A DNA stretch of 64,000 nt from NCBI GenBank assembly GCA_028289425.1, contig JANQPL010000016.1:62001-126000 (forward strand), given 5' to 3'. This DNA is from Alphaproteobacteria bacterium (GTDB lineage: Bacteria > Pseudomonadota > Alphaproteobacteria > JANQMY01). Within the stretch, counting starts at the first letter, position 1. Each line of letters opens with the position of its first letter. Below are positions 46,464 through 55,994 of this stretch, in pieces. The notes under the pieces were generated by a model, which was not told where the DNA came from, searched no databases, and worked only from the letters and a program-made list of their open reading frames with translations. Made by a program: the position numbers and the translations under genes.

Positions 46464-47324
46464 ATGAGGATGAAGCACGTACAATGCAATGGCGTCGCAA
46501 GGCAAAGAGGCGATATCGTTGCCTTTCTTGCGGGATGCGCGCTCTTTGCCGCCCTTATCATTTCTCAGCCCGCGGCGGCCCTGGACGTGAGCCACTGGCA
46601 GAAAAAGGACGAAACCAGCTCCATGGCAATCGATCACGCAAAATGGGCCGATATTCTCGAGGCCTATTTGGTGCCGGACGACGACGGTGTCAGCCGCTTC
46701 GACTACGGGGCCGTGAGAGATGCTGACCGGGCCAAACTCAAAGCCTATTTGGCGGATTTGCAAGCGGTGACGGTCACCAGCCTCAATCAAGACGAACAAT
46801 TCGCCTATTGGATGAACCTATATAACGCGCTCACCATCGATGTGGTCCTCGACCACTATCCGGTCCGATCCATTCGTAATATCTCCCTGTCCGGGTTTTT
46901 CTCGATTGGGCCGTGGAAGGCGCCATTAGTGACCGTCGAGGGGCAAGACCTGTCCCTGGACGACATCGAGCACGGCATTTTGCGGGCGCTGTGGAGAGAT
47001 CCGCGCATTCACTACGGGGTTAATTGCGCTTCGATCGGCTGTCCGAACCTTCAGCCTCAGCCGTTTAGCGCAGACACTGTGCATGAGGTGTTGGACCAAG
47101 CCGCTCGGGAATATGTCAATCATTCGCGCGGGGCACGCATCGAAAATGGCCGGCTTAAGGTTTCCAGCATCTACTCATGGTTCAAAGAGGACTTCGGCAA
47201 TAACGACGCAGGCGTGATCGCCCACTTAACACAGTATGCAAACGACGATCTTAAGGCCAAACTGGCGGACATTTCGCGGGTGAACGGCTACGACTACGAC
47301 TGGACGTTAAACGACGTTGAATAA
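46464..47324 (+). CDS. DUF547 domain protein, exported
   Basis: A 286-residue protein with an N-terminal signal sequence (IVAFLAGCALFAALIISQPA, then AALDV). The DUF547 domain covers residues 80-265: DEQFAYWMNLYNALTIDVVL, DDIEHGILRALWRDPRIHYG and VNCASIGCPNLQPQPF. It has conserved Tyr, Asn, His and Cys residues that look like a hydrolase site, although no reaction is established. AGGAGG six bases before the ATG at 46464 fixes the start. It precedes the TVP38 gene by 36 bases and is probably cotranscribed. Confidence 0.87.
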   Translation: MRMKHVQCNGVARQRGDIVAFLAGCALFAALIISQPAAALDVSHWQKKDETSSMAIDHAKWADILEAYLVPDDDGVSRFDYGAVRDADRAKLKAYLADLQAVTVTSLNQDEQFAYWMNLYNALTIDVVLDHYPVRSIRNISLSGFFSIGPWKAPLVTVEGQDLSLDDIEHGILRALWRDPRIHYGVNCASIGCPNLQPQPFSADTVHEVLDQAAREYVNHSRGARIENGRLKVSSIYSWFKEDFGNNDAGVIAHLTQYANDDLKAKLADISRVNGYDYDWTLNDVE

Positions 47325-47360
47325 GCGTGCGGCCGCCAATGCCGAGCGAAGGAGACAGGG

Positions 47361-48173
47361 ATGAATAACCCGCAGATCGAAGAGGCTGACGATAAAGCCG
47401 CCTTCTCCGTACAAAGACTATTGCCGCTTGTCATATTGCTTGGCTTCGTGGTGCTTGTGTTTTCCATGGGGTGGCATCGCTATCTTTCCTTTGAAGTACT
47501 GGCGGACAATCGGGACCGCCTGAAAGATTTTGTTTCTGAGAACTTCTTTCTGGCAGCCCTGGCCTATGTTGCGGTTTACGCGGCGGCCATCGCGCTCTCC
47601 GTACCGGGAGGGTTGATCCTCACGGTGACGGGCGGATTTGTCTTCGGCATTTGGATCGGCCCGCCACTTGCAGTGATTGCGGCAACCATCGGCGCCACCG
47701 TCATCTTCCTGGTAGCAAAGACCTCGCTGGGCGATACGCTAGCGGAACGTGCGGGCCCGGCCATTGAAAACTTCCGCCGCGGCTTCCAGGAAAACGCCCT
47801 GAGCTATCTGTTGTTCTTGCGTCTGGTTCCGCTGTTTCCCTTCTTTCTGGTCAATGTGGCGCCCGCCTTTCTGGGCGTGAATTTGCGCACCTATGTGATC
47901 GGCACATTTGTTGGCATTATCCCCGGCACGTTTGCTTATGCCTTTGCGGGCGCCGGGCTCGACAGTGTCATCGAAAAACAGCGCGAGCTTTACGACGCCT
48001 GTCTGGCGAAGGAGCAGTCCGGCACATTGCCTGCGGGGGAAACCTGCAGTTTTACGATTGAGCCGAGCGCCCTGGTGACGACCGAGCTGATCTTCGCCTT
48101 TGCCGCGCTTGGCCTGGTGGCGCTGATCCCTGTGGTGGCGAAGCGTTTCTCTAAAAACAACACATCGAACTAA
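47361..48173 (+). CDS. TVP38/TMEM64 family (DedA-like) membrane protein
   Basis: A 270-residue inner-membrane protein with about six helices. The SNARE-associated Golgi (VTT) domain is visible as ALSVPGGLILTVTGGFVFGI, followed by LSYLLFLRLVPLFPFFLVN and RTYVIGTFVGIIPGTFAYAF. Members of this fold act as lipid scramblases or transport undecaprenyl phosphate. AAGGAG precedes the ATG. A flavoprotein disulfide reductase follows 37 bases later, a neighbourhood often seen with this family. Confidence 0.9.
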   Translation: MNNPQIEEADDKAAFSVQRLLPLVILLGFVVLVFSMGWHRYLSFEVLADNRDRLKDFVSENFFLAALAYVAVYAAAIALSVPGGLILTVTGGFVFGIWIGPPLAVIAATIGATVIFLVAKTSLGDTLAERAGPAIENFRRGFQENALSYLLFLRLVPLFPFFLVNVAPAFLGVNLRTYVIGTFVGIIPGTFAYAFAGAGLDSVIEKQRELYDACLAKEQSGTLPAGETCSFTIEPSALVTTELIFAFAALGLVALIPVVAKRFSKNNTSN

Positions 48174-48210
48174 TCACTCAATATCGGAACAAAGAAGGGG
48201 CGCGGGCACG

Positions 48211-49635
48211 ATGGCGCAGCACGTCAAAGCGGATATTTGTGTAATCGGCGGTGGGTCCGGCGGCCTTGCGGTGGCCGCAGGCGCCGCCATGCTGGGGCGC
48301 AAAACCGTTCTTATCGAAAAAGGCAAAATGGGGGGCGATTGCCTCAACTATGGGTGCGTTCCTTCGAAAGCGTTGCTGTCCGCCGCCAAGCACGCCAAGA
48401 ACATGTCCACGGGTGAACCGTTCGGCGTTGCGCCGCAGCCTGCCGATGTGGATTTCCAAGCGGTCCACGACCACGTGCACGGAGTGATCGAAGAGATCGC
48501 GCCGATCGATTCCGTTGAACGGTTCGAAGGGCTGGGCGTTCACGTCATTCAAGCGCCTGCGAAATTCAAGAACAAAAGCCAAGTGGAAGCCGGCGATTAT
48601 ATCGTCAGTGCACGCCGTTTTGTTGTTTCGACCGGATCGACGCCCGCGATCCCGCCTATCCCTGGGCTCGGCGACGTCCCTTACTTCACCAACGAAGTCA
48701 TTTTCGACAACACAGTGCGCCCCGACCATTTGGTGATCATCGGCGGTGGGCCCATCGGCATGGAGATGGCGCAGGCCCATCGCCGGCTCGGTTCCCGGGT
48801 GACGGTGGTCGAAGGCAACAGGGCATTTGCCAAAGACGACCCCGAGATGAGCGCTATCGTGTTGGACGAGATGCGCAAGGAAGGGATCGATATCCTGGAA
48901 GGCCTGCCGGTGACCGGCGTCGAAAAGGACGGCGACGGCGTGGCCGTCCTGGTGGGCGAGGCTGGGGCACAGCAAAGAATCACTGGCTCTCACCTGCTGG
49001 TGGCTGCCGGCCGGGCACCGACGGTCGACGGCCTCAGTCTGGAGGCGGCAGGCGTCAAGTACACAAAGCGCGGTATCGAGGTGGATGCCCGCCTGCGCAC
49101 CAGCAACAAGCGGATTTTTGCCATCGGCGACGTGGCCGGCGGCCTGCAATTCACTCATGTGGCCGGATATCACTCGGGAATCGTCATCCGCAATGCATTG
49201 TTTCGGGTCCCGGCCAAGGCCGATCACTCCGCCGTGCCTTGGGTGACATACACCGACCCGGAATTGGCCCATGTGGGCCAGTCCGAAGAACAAGCGATCG
49301 CCGGGGGCGAAAAAATCCGCGTGCTGCGTTGGCCCCTTGCGGAAAACGACCGCGCCCAGGCCGAGCGCAAGACGGTCGGCATGATCAAAGTGGTGACAGC
49401 TACGAACGGCAAGATCCTCGGCGCGACCATTGTCGCCCCGAATGCCGGCGACCTGCTTCAGCCCTGGATTCTGGCGGTGTCCCAAAAAATGAAAATTTCC
49501 GCGTTCGCTAATATGATTGCGCCTTACCCGACGATGGGCGAAATCAGCAAGCGAGCGGCGGGTTCCTATTACACGCCGACCTTGTTCAGCCCACGGGTGC
49601 GTCGCCTTGTAGCGTTTTTGAGCTGGTTCGGCTGA
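48211..49635 (+). CDS. FAD-dependent pyridine nucleotide-disulfide oxidoreductase (mercuric reductase-like)
   Basis: A 474-residue flavoprotein. The FAD motif CVIGGGSGGLAVAAGA opens the protein. The redox-active pair is in GGDCLNYGCVPSKALL (Cys44 and Cys49). The NAD(P)H motif is VIIGGGPIGMEMAQAHRRLG, and IFAIGDVAGGLQFTHVAGYH closes the FAD site. The C-terminal dimerisation domain has APYPTMGEISKRAAGSYY but lacks the paired cysteines of mercuric reductases and the HAHPTLSE motif of lipoamide dehydrogenases. The substrate is unknown. Confidence 0.88.
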   Translation: MAQHVKADICVIGGGSGGLAVAAGAAMLGRKTVLIEKGKMGGDCLNYGCVPSKALLSAAKHAKNMSTGEPFGVAPQPADVDFQAVHDHVHGVIEEIAPIDSVERFEGLGVHVIQAPAKFKNKSQVEAGDYIVSARRFVVSTGSTPAIPPIPGLGDVPYFTNEVIFDNTVRPDHLVIIGGGPIGMEMAQAHRRLGSRVTVVEGNRAFAKDDPEMSAIVLDEMRKEGIDILEGLPVTGVEKDGDGVAVLVGEAGAQQRITGSHLLVAAGRAPTVDGLSLEAAGVKYTKRGIEVDARLRTSNKRIFAIGDVAGGLQFTHVAGYHSGIVIRNALFRVPAKADHSAVPWVTYTDPELAHVGQSEEQAIAGGEKIRVLRWPLAENDRAQAERKTVGMIKVVTATNGKILGATIVAPNAGDLLQPWILAVSQKMKISAFANMIAPYPTMGEISKRAAGSYYTPTLFSPRVRRLVAFLSWFG

Positions 49636-49763
49636 TCACATTTGCGGCTTGCCTTCTTTCCAATCTGACTGGTTGCGCTAATTTGGGAGGAGAGCGGCAG
49701 AAATTGGAAGTGTTTTGACCTTATGTCCGGTTTTGAACGCACAGCGTCCGGATCTCGGCAGGT

Positions 49764-51188
49764 GTGGCAGTGCTAGGCAGGGCCCTTGGCTGGATCCGGA
49801 GTCTGCCCAACAGTCTTTCCGGCCGCCTGTTGGTGCTGACCATCATTGTGGTGATGATTGTCGAAGTGGTGGTTTTTCTGCCCTCGGTCGCGCGCCATCG
49901 GGACGAATGGCTCATGGAGCGCATCGGCGCGGCGCAAATCGCCACACTGTCCCTTGAAGTGGCCGGCGAGCAGGCAATCATTTCAGATGAACTGCGCCGC
50001 CAAATCCTCGCGAAAGCGGAAGTGGAAGGCGTGTCTGTCAAACGCGACGGGACGCGCCAGCTGATATTGCGGCCGGATATGGAATCGCCCATCGACGTGC
50101 AATACGACCTGCGCGAAGAGGGGGTCGTGGACATGATCCTGGCGGCGATGGGCAGTTTGATGTCTCAAGAAAACCGAGCATTGCGGGTGGTTGCCGGCGG
50201 CCGCTATGGGGGCGATGACACGATCGAGATTATCCTGCATGAAGAGCCGCTCCAGCGCGAGCTGCGGGAATTCGCGGTTCGCATCTTCTGGCTGTCGCTG
50301 TTTATTTCCGTTGCAACTGGCACGGCAATTTTCTTTGTACTGAGTTACATGATGGTGCGCCCCATTCAACGGATCACCGACAACATGGTGGCGTTTCGCG
50401 CCAACCCGGAAGACGCGGGCCGCGTCATCGCGCCGTCCGACAGCCATCATGAAATCGGCGTCGCGGAACGCGAGCTTGCTCAGATGCAGTTCAAAATTCG
50501 CGAGGCGCTCAATCAGAAGAACCGCCTTGCCGCCCTGGGAACCGCCGTCAGCAAGATCAATCACGATCTGCGGAACATCTTGTCGTCCAGTCAGCTTGTG
50601 GTGGACCGGCTTGCCGGAATTACCGACCCGACGGTTCAGAAGCTCGCGCCCCGGCTGCTCAAGACCATCGACCGGGCCGTCCACCTCACGACGGAAACAC
50701 TCAAATATGGGCGGTCCGAAGAAGCAGCGCCTGTTCTGCGGCCTGTCTGTGTGTGCGAAGTGGTTGAGGAAGTGATCACGTCCACTCCCGTGCCCGACGG
50801 CAAGATGATCGACTGGTCCAATGAAGTGCCAAAAGAGGTGCAGGTCCATGCGGACCCCGACCATCTCTTCCGCATTTTGATGAATTTGTGCCGCAATGCC
50901 ATCCAGGCATTAGAGACACAAGATCAGCCCGGAACGCTAAAACTGCGGGCAGAGGCCACGGGCACCATGGTTGCAATCGATGTGGCTGACAACGGGCCGG
51001 GGATCCCGGAACGTGCCCGCGAGCATCTTTTCGAGGCTTTTGCGGGAAGCGTACGGCCCGGCGGTACGGGACTTGGGCTGGCGATCGCCCAAGAATTGGC
51101 GCGCGCCCAAGGGGGCAATGTTGCCTTGGTGACGACCGGCGACGAAGGGACTGTGTTCCGCATCGAACTGCCGCCGGCACCGCACTGA
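49764..51188 (+). CDS. Orphan sensor histidine kinase
   Basis: A 474-residue membrane kinase. Two transmembrane helices (about 21-41 and 173-197) flank a periplasmic sensor of some 130 residues. A HAMP domain follows, then the dimerisation helix with LGTAVSKINHDLRNILSSSQ, whose His267 is the predicted phosphorylation site. The ATPase domain shows MNLCRNAIQAL (N box), DNGPGIPERARE (G1) and GGTGLGLAIAQEL (G2). No response regulator gene is adjacent. The start is a GTG with a weak ribosome site. Confidence 0.9.
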   Translation: MAVLGRALGWIRSLPNSLSGRLLVLTIIVVMIVEVVVFLPSVARHRDEWLMERIGAAQIATLSLEVAGEQAIISDELRRQILAKAEVEGVSVKRDGTRQLILRPDMESPIDVQYDLREEGVVDMILAAMGSLMSQENRALRVVAGGRYGGDDTIEIILHEEPLQRELREFAVRIFWLSLFISVATGTAIFFVLSYMMVRPIQRITDNMVAFRANPEDAGRVIAPSDSHHEIGVAERELAQMQFKIREALNQKNRLAALGTAVSKINHDLRNILSSSQLVVDRLAGITDPTVQKLAPRLLKTIDRAVHLTTETLKYGRSEEAAPVLRPVCVCEVVEEVITSTPVPDGKMIDWSNEVPKEVQVHADPDHLFRILMNLCRNAIQALETQDQPGTLKLRAEATGTMVAIDVADNGPGIPERAREHLFEAFAGSVRPGGTGLGLAIAQELARAQGGNVALVTTGDEGTVFRIELPPAPH

Positions 51189-51307
51189 GCCGCTGCTGTA
51201 ATTCGCCAGCGAAATCAAGTGCTTGAGTCAAACCACGACTCGCCGTAAAGCTAAGCCAACAGGACAAATGGGTGACCTACACCAGCTTAGCTGCAGGAGG
51301 CGTTTCG

Positions 51308-51985
51308 ATGGCTAAGGTAATCACCATTGCCCAGCAAAAAGGCGGTGCTGGCAAGACTTCGTTGGCGGCGCATTTGGCGGCCTATTGGGCGTCGAATACC
51401 AATGGCATTCCAAAGAACGGCGCAATACGCGATGACCCTAAGCATCGTTCCATTACGCTTGTGGATTTGGACCCCCAAGGCAGCCTGTCCACTTGGTATC
51501 AAACCCGCGAAGAAAAAGGCGTCGACTTAGACGCCATGTCGCTGCGCACAGGCGCCGGGTGGAAAGTGAACTCCGAAATCCAAAGCGCTCAAAAAGATTC
51601 GGATCTCATCATCATCGACAGTCCGCCCCATTCGGAAACGTCGACGCGCATCGGCATTCGGCACGCCGACATTGTGGTGGTACCGTTGCAGTTGAGCCCC
51701 ATGGACATTTGGGCAACCCGGTCCACAATGGATCTCATCAAGAAAGAACGGCGGCCGGTTTTGATGGTCTTCAACCGCGTGCCGGCCCGAGGCAAATTGG
51801 CGGCCAATCTGAAGGATCGTCTGCAAGGGGAAGATCTCCCCATTGCGCGCTCGACGCTGGGCAATCGCACGGCCTATGCGTCAAGCCTCATGACGGGGAA
51901 GGGCGTTACGGAAACCGAACCAAGCTCCGTTGCAGCCTCCGAAATTCGCGATTTGGCACAGGAACTGTTAAAGCGAATCCAGTAA
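51308..51985 (+). CDS. ParA/MinD-family ATPase without a ParB partner
   Basis: A 225-residue deviant Walker ATPase. The P-loop is QQKGGAGKTS, switch I lies around DLDPQGSLSTWY, and switch II is IIIDSPPHSETSTRIG. An insertion of about 20 residues follows the first helix (SNTNGIPKNGAIRDDPKHRS). AGGAGG precedes the ATG at 51308. Stand-alone ParA proteins position chemoreceptor arrays, pili or other cargo in Alphaproteobacteria; the cargo cannot be told here. It sits 119 bases after the histidine kinase on the same strand. Confidence 0.88.
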   Translation: MAKVITIAQQKGGAGKTSLAAHLAAYWASNTNGIPKNGAIRDDPKHRSITLVDLDPQGSLSTWYQTREEKGVDLDAMSLRTGAGWKVNSEIQSAQKDSDLIIIDSPPHSETSTRIGIRHADIVVVPLQLSPMDIWATRSTMDLIKKERRPVLMVFNRVPARGKLAANLKDRLQGEDLPIARSTLGNRTAYASSLMTGKGVTETEPSSVAASEIRDLAQELLKRIQ

Positions 51986-52046
51986 CATCTGGCAGCTTGG
52001 CGCGTTATGGTGCCAGTGGTGAACGATTTAGTGTGTATGAACGCCC

Positions 52047-52790
52047 ATGTTGCCCTTGCCAACTGCGCCTTCTTCATGGGCGTTGTTTCTCGATTTTGAT
52101 GGCACACTGACGGAAATCGCGGCGACGCCCGATGCCGTCAAGATCCATCAAGACCTTCCCGCGCTTTTGCAGCAGCTTTCGGCCGCGATGGATGGTGCGC
52201 TGGCCATCGTTTCCGGCCGCGGCATTTCGCAAATCGATGCATTTCTCGCGCCGGCTCGATTGGCGGTGGCGGGCCTGCATGGTCTTGAAACACGCAAGGC
52301 CGAGGAGGGGATCAAACAGATCGACCGCCACCGGCCCGAGCTTGAAGACGTCAAACAAGCGATGGCGGGTTTGGTCGCTGGAGATAGCCGGCTTCTTCTG
52401 GAGGACAAGCAATTAACGGTTGCTTTGCACTTTCGAAACGCCCCGGACAGGGCAGAGGACTGCCGAAAAACTGTGCAATCGGTGATCTCGGCCCGCCCAG
52501 CCCTTGAGCTTCTGGAAGGCAAAATGGTGCTGGAAGCGCGACCGTGCGGCATGAATAAAGGTAAGGCAATCCAAGCGTTTATGCAGGCTTCCCCCTTCCG
52601 CGGACGCCGGCCGGTGATGGTGGGCGACGACGTCACCGATGAAGACGGCTTCAAAGTGGTCAACGATTTGCAAGGTCTCACCATAAAGGTCGGACCGGGC
52701 CCAACGTCAGCCCGGCATCGGCTGGCCACGGTGGGCGATGTCTTAATTTGGCTTAAGCAAATGCGTGATACCTTCGGCTCCGTGGCATAG
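52047..52790 (+). CDS. otsB: Trehalose-6-phosphate phosphatase
   Basis: Dephosphorylates trehalose-6-phosphate to trehalose. The 247-residue HAD enzyme has motif I in LFLDFDGTLTEIAATPDAVK, motif II IVSGRGISQID, a cap, and the final metal site VGDDVTDEDGFKVVNDL. It opens a compact rightward cluster of four genes, otsB-GH15-otsA-glk, so trehalose synthesis and sugar recycling appear to be expressed together. Confidence 0.95.
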   Translation: MLPLPTAPSSWALFLDFDGTLTEIAATPDAVKIHQDLPALLQQLSAAMDGALAIVSGRGISQIDAFLAPARLAVAGLHGLETRKAEEGIKQIDRHRPELEDVKQAMAGLVAGDSRLLLEDKQLTVALHFRNAPDRAEDCRKTVQSVISARPALELLEGKMVLEARPCGMNKGKAIQAFMQASPFRGRRPVMVGDDVTDEDGFKVVNDLQGLTIKVGPGPTSARHRLATVGDVLIWLKQMRDTFGSVA

Positions 52791-52822
52791 ATAAGAAGGC
52801 GAGACGAAGGGGAAATGTCCGT

Positions 52823-54607
52823 ATGGCGACACTTAATCTCGGTGTCATCGGGAACTGCTCATTCAGTGCGCTGATCGACGAGAAGGCGCGGATCGTTTGG
52901 TCCTGCATGCCTCGGTTTGACGGCGACCCGGTCTTCCATGAACTGATCAATAGCAATGGCGCCGACAGCGGCTTTTACGAAGTCGTCCTCGAAAATTTTG
53001 CCCGGTCGGAACAATCTTATTTGCGCAACACGGCCATTCTGCGCACCGTCTTGCATGACAATAATGGCGGCAGCGTTGAGGTCATCGATTTCGCGCCACG
53101 CTTCTACAATCGTGGACGCATGTTCCGTCCCACGACCCTTGTGCGGCGTGTCAGGGCGCTCCATGGCAACCCGCGCATTCGCATTCACGTACGCCCGCGT
53201 TTCAACTACGGTGCCGTCGCGCCGCAGATCACCCATGGCAGCAATCACATCCGCTATGTGTCCAGTGGACAAACGCTGCGGCTCACCACATCGGCACCGA
53301 TCTCCTATGTGCTGCAGGAAACACCCTTCGTCCTGCAGCGCCCGATCGATTTGATCTTGGGGCCGGATGAAACGCTTCAATCGGGCATTGAAGACACGGC
53401 GCGCGATTTCGAAGAACGCACGGTGGACTATTGGCGCATCTGGGTGCGGCGCCTCGCCCTGCCGCTGGAATGGCAAGAAGCGGTGATCCGAGCCGCCATC
53501 ACCCTCAAGCTGTGTGAGTTCGAAGAAACCGGCGCGATCATCGCCGCCATGACCACCAGCATTCCCGAGGCGCCCGATACAGAGCGCAATTGGGATTACC
53601 GTTATTGCTGGCTGCGCGATGCGTTTTTTGTGGTGCGCGCGCTCAACGCCCTGTCGGAAGTGGAAACGATGGAACACTTCCACCGTTACATGACCAACAT
53701 TGTGGGCATGGCGCGGGAAGACGGCCATTTGCAGCCCGTCTATGGGATCGGTCTTGAATCCGAATTGACCGAACGCACCATCGATCATCTTGCGGGCTAT
53801 CGGGGCATGGGGCCGGTGCGGGTGGGCAATCAGGCCTATGAACACTATCAGCATGACGTTTACGGCAACGTCATCTTGGCGGAATCCCAAGCCTTCTTTG
53901 ACAGCCGGCTGCTTAAATCCACTTCTTATGACGATTTTTGGCGGCTGGAGACCGTGGGTGAGCAAGCGTTTCGCCTGCATGACCAGCCTGATGCGGGCAT
54001 GTGGGAACTGCGCACCCGCGCGCGCGTTCACACCTCATCGAGCCTGATGTGTTGGGCGGCTTGCGACCGCCTCGCCAAGATCGCCGCGCATATCAAACAA
54101 AAAGACCGGGCGGTCTTTTGGCGCCACCGGGCCGACACCATCAAGGAAACTATTCTCAAACGCAGCTGGAACGACAAAGTCGGCGCCTTTGTGGAGAGTT
54201 TTGACGGCGATGGTCTGGACGCAAGCCTGTTGCTGATGGGCGAAGTGGGCTTTATCGACCCCATGGATCCGCGCTTTCAATCGACCATCGCGGCGGTGGA
54301 AAACGGCCTCAAAAAAGGGCACCACCTGTTCCGCTACCAAATTGCCGATGATTTCGGTGTGCCGGAAAACGCCTTCAATATCTGCACATTTTGGTACATC
54401 GACGCGCTGGTGCGAACAGGCCGCACACAAGAAGCCCGCGATATCTTCGAAACCATGTTATCCTGTCGCAATCATCTCGGGTTACTGTCCGAAGACGTCA
54501 ATCCCCAAACCGGCGAGTTGTGGGGCAATTTTCCCCAAACGTACTCTCTCGTCGGGATCATAAACGCCGCGCGCGGTTTGAGCGCGCGATGGGAGGAGCG
54601 TGTATGA
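52823..54607 (+). CDS. Glycoside hydrolase family 15 protein (glucoamylase or trehalase type)
   Basis: A 594-residue enzyme with an N-terminal beta-sandwich domain (LGVIGNCSFSALIDEKARIV) and the (alpha/alpha)6 catalytic barrel. The family signature is NWDYRYCWLRDAFFVVRAL; later blocks are SSLMCWAACDRLAKIAAHIK and ENAFNICTFWYIDALVRTGR. Family 15 includes glucoamylases, glucodextranases and trehalases. Being placed between otsB and otsA argues for an alpha-glucoside such as trehalose or a short glucan as substrate. No signal peptide is seen, so it should be cytoplasmic. The stop overlaps the otsA start. Confidence 0.88.
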   Translation: MATLNLGVIGNCSFSALIDEKARIVWSCMPRFDGDPVFHELINSNGADSGFYEVVLENFARSEQSYLRNTAILRTVLHDNNGGSVEVIDFAPRFYNRGRMFRPTTLVRRVRALHGNPRIRIHVRPRFNYGAVAPQITHGSNHIRYVSSGQTLRLTTSAPISYVLQETPFVLQRPIDLILGPDETLQSGIEDTARDFEERTVDYWRIWVRRLALPLEWQEAVIRAAITLKLCEFEETGAIIAAMTTSIPEAPDTERNWDYRYCWLRDAFFVVRALNALSEVETMEHFHRYMTNIVGMAREDGHLQPVYGIGLESELTERTIDHLAGYRGMGPVRVGNQAYEHYQHDVYGNVILAESQAFFDSRLLKSTSYDDFWRLETVGEQAFRLHDQPDAGMWELRTRARVHTSSSLMCWAACDRLAKIAAHIKQKDRAVFWRHRADTIKETILKRSWNDKVGAFVESFDGDGLDASLLLMGEVGFIDPMDPRFQSTIAAVENGLKKGHHLFRYQIADDFGVPENAFNICTFWYIDALVRTGRTQEARDIFETMLSCRNHLGLLSEDVNPQTGELWGNFPQTYSLVGIINAARGLSARWEERV

Positions 54608-55986
54608 GCCGCTTGGTTGTGGTGTCGAACAGAGTTGGGCCGGTGAAAGACGCCGCCCGCGCCGGCGGTTTGGCCGTGGCGCTGGTGGAAGCCCTGACTG
54701 CCTGCGGCGGCTTGTGGTACGGCTGGAGTGGTGAGATTTCCAACGACTCCGATGGCCGCTTGCGTATGACCCAGGATGGCGACGTGACGCTCGCCACCGT
54801 TGATCTGTCCGAACAGGGCTACGATCAATATTATAACGGCTTTGCCAACCGCACCTTGTGGCCGCTTTTTCATTACCGGCTCGATCTCACAAGTTACGAC
54901 CGCCGGTATTATGAAACCTATCAGCAGGTGAACGCCCAATTTGCGGAAGGCTTGGTGCCGCTGTTGCAGCCTAACGACCTTATTTGGGTGCACGATTATC
55001 ATTTTCTGGCATTCGGCGAAGAACTGCGGCGGATGAAATGCGATCAATCGATCGGATTCTTTCTGCACATCCCATTCCCGGCGCGCGAAGTGTTCATCAC
55101 CTTGCCGCGCCACGATAAGCTGGTGGAGGCTTTGTTCGCCTACGATGTTTTGGGCTTTCAGACCGACCGGGACCGCCGCATGTTTCAGGATTATGTTTCG
55201 CGGGAACTTGGCGGTGAGGTTTGGGAGAACAAGGCGCGCGCTTTTGGACGCACCATTGAAGTGCGCACCTTTCCCATCGGCATCGACACCAGGCACTTTG
55301 TGGGTGCCTCGGAATCGCCGGAAGCCGTTAATCAGTACACCAGCATGCGGGAAATGCTGAAAGGGCGCCACCAGATCATCGGCGTCGATCGTTTGGATTA
55401 CACCAAGGGCTTGCCCGAACGGTTCGAAGCTTTTGAACGGCTGCTGGAGGATTACACGGACATTCACCGCAAGGTGAGCTTTATGCAAGTCGCGCCCGTG
55501 TCCCGGACCGAAGTGGAAGAGTATGTGGACATTCGTCAGAAGCTTGAAGGGGCGTCGGGCCGCATCAATGGGCGATTTGCGGAATTCGATTGGACGCCGT
55601 TGCGCTATCTCAACCGAAGCTTTTCGCGCCATCAATTGGCGGGCCTCTACCGGGCAAGCCGAATTGGCCTGGTAACGCCCTTGCGCGACGGCATGAATTT
55701 GGTGGCCAAGGAATACGTCGCCGCGCAGGATCCGGAAGATCCCGGCGTGTTGGTGTTGTCCCGCTTTGCCGGGGCGGCCAGTCAATTACGCTCGGCCTTG
55801 ATCGTCAATCCCTATGATGTGAAAGGGGTTGCCGACGCCGTTTATGACGCGCTCCATATGACCCAGCAGGAACGGCGCGACCGCCACCAAACCATGATGC
55901 CCGACTTGCTCGCCCATGACGTGAACATCTGGCGCGACAACTTCATCGACGCCATGCGGTCGATCGAGCGGCGCGAGGCCGCCTAG
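54604..55986 (+). CDS. otsA: Trehalose-6-phosphate synthase
   Basis: Joins UDP-glucose (or another NDP-glucose) and glucose-6-phosphate. The 460-residue GT20 enzyme begins LVVVSNRVGPVKDAARAGGL and carries IWVHDYHFLAFGEELRRM, HIPFPAREVFITLPRHD, GVDRLDYTKGLPERFEAFER and TPLRDGMNLVAKEYVAAQ. The ATG overlaps the GH15 stop (ATGA). glk follows after eight bases and could supply its acceptor, glucose-6-phosphate. Confidence 0.96.
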   Translation: MSRLVVVSNRVGPVKDAARAGGLAVALVEALTACGGLWYGWSGEISNDSDGRLRMTQDGDVTLATVDLSEQGYDQYYNGFANRTLWPLFHYRLDLTSYDRRYYETYQQVNAQFAEGLVPLLQPNDLIWVHDYHFLAFGEELRRMKCDQSIGFFLHIPFPAREVFITLPRHDKLVEALFAYDVLGFQTDRDRRMFQDYVSRELGGEVWENKARAFGRTIEVRTFPIGIDTRHFVGASESPEAVNQYTSMREMLKGRHQIIGVDRLDYTKGLPERFEAFERLLEDYTDIHRKVSFMQVAPVSRTEVEEYVDIRQKLEGASGRINGRFAEFDWTPLRYLNRSFSRHQLAGLYRASRIGLVTPLRDGMNLVAKEYVAAQDPEDPGVLVLSRFAGAASQLRSALIVNPYDVKGVADAVYDALHMTQQERRDRHQTMMPDLLAHDVNIWRDNFIDAMRSIERREAA

Positions 55987-55994
55987 ATTCCCAA

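Noticed and set aside
48178-49485. Long antisense open frame (about 435 codons) opposite the disulfide reductase
   Set aside because: The forward frame has full FAD, NAD and redox motifs. The reverse frame is His/Arg/Gly-rich with no domain, as expected opposite a GC-rich gene.
52859-54031. Long antisense open frame (about 390 codons) opposite the GH15 gene
   Set aside because: It has no recognisable motif, and the forward strand encodes a complete family 15 enzyme.
54472-55785. Long antisense open frame (about 437 codons) opposite otsA
   Set aside because: It lacks motifs, and the forward frame is a clear trehalose-6-phosphate synthase.
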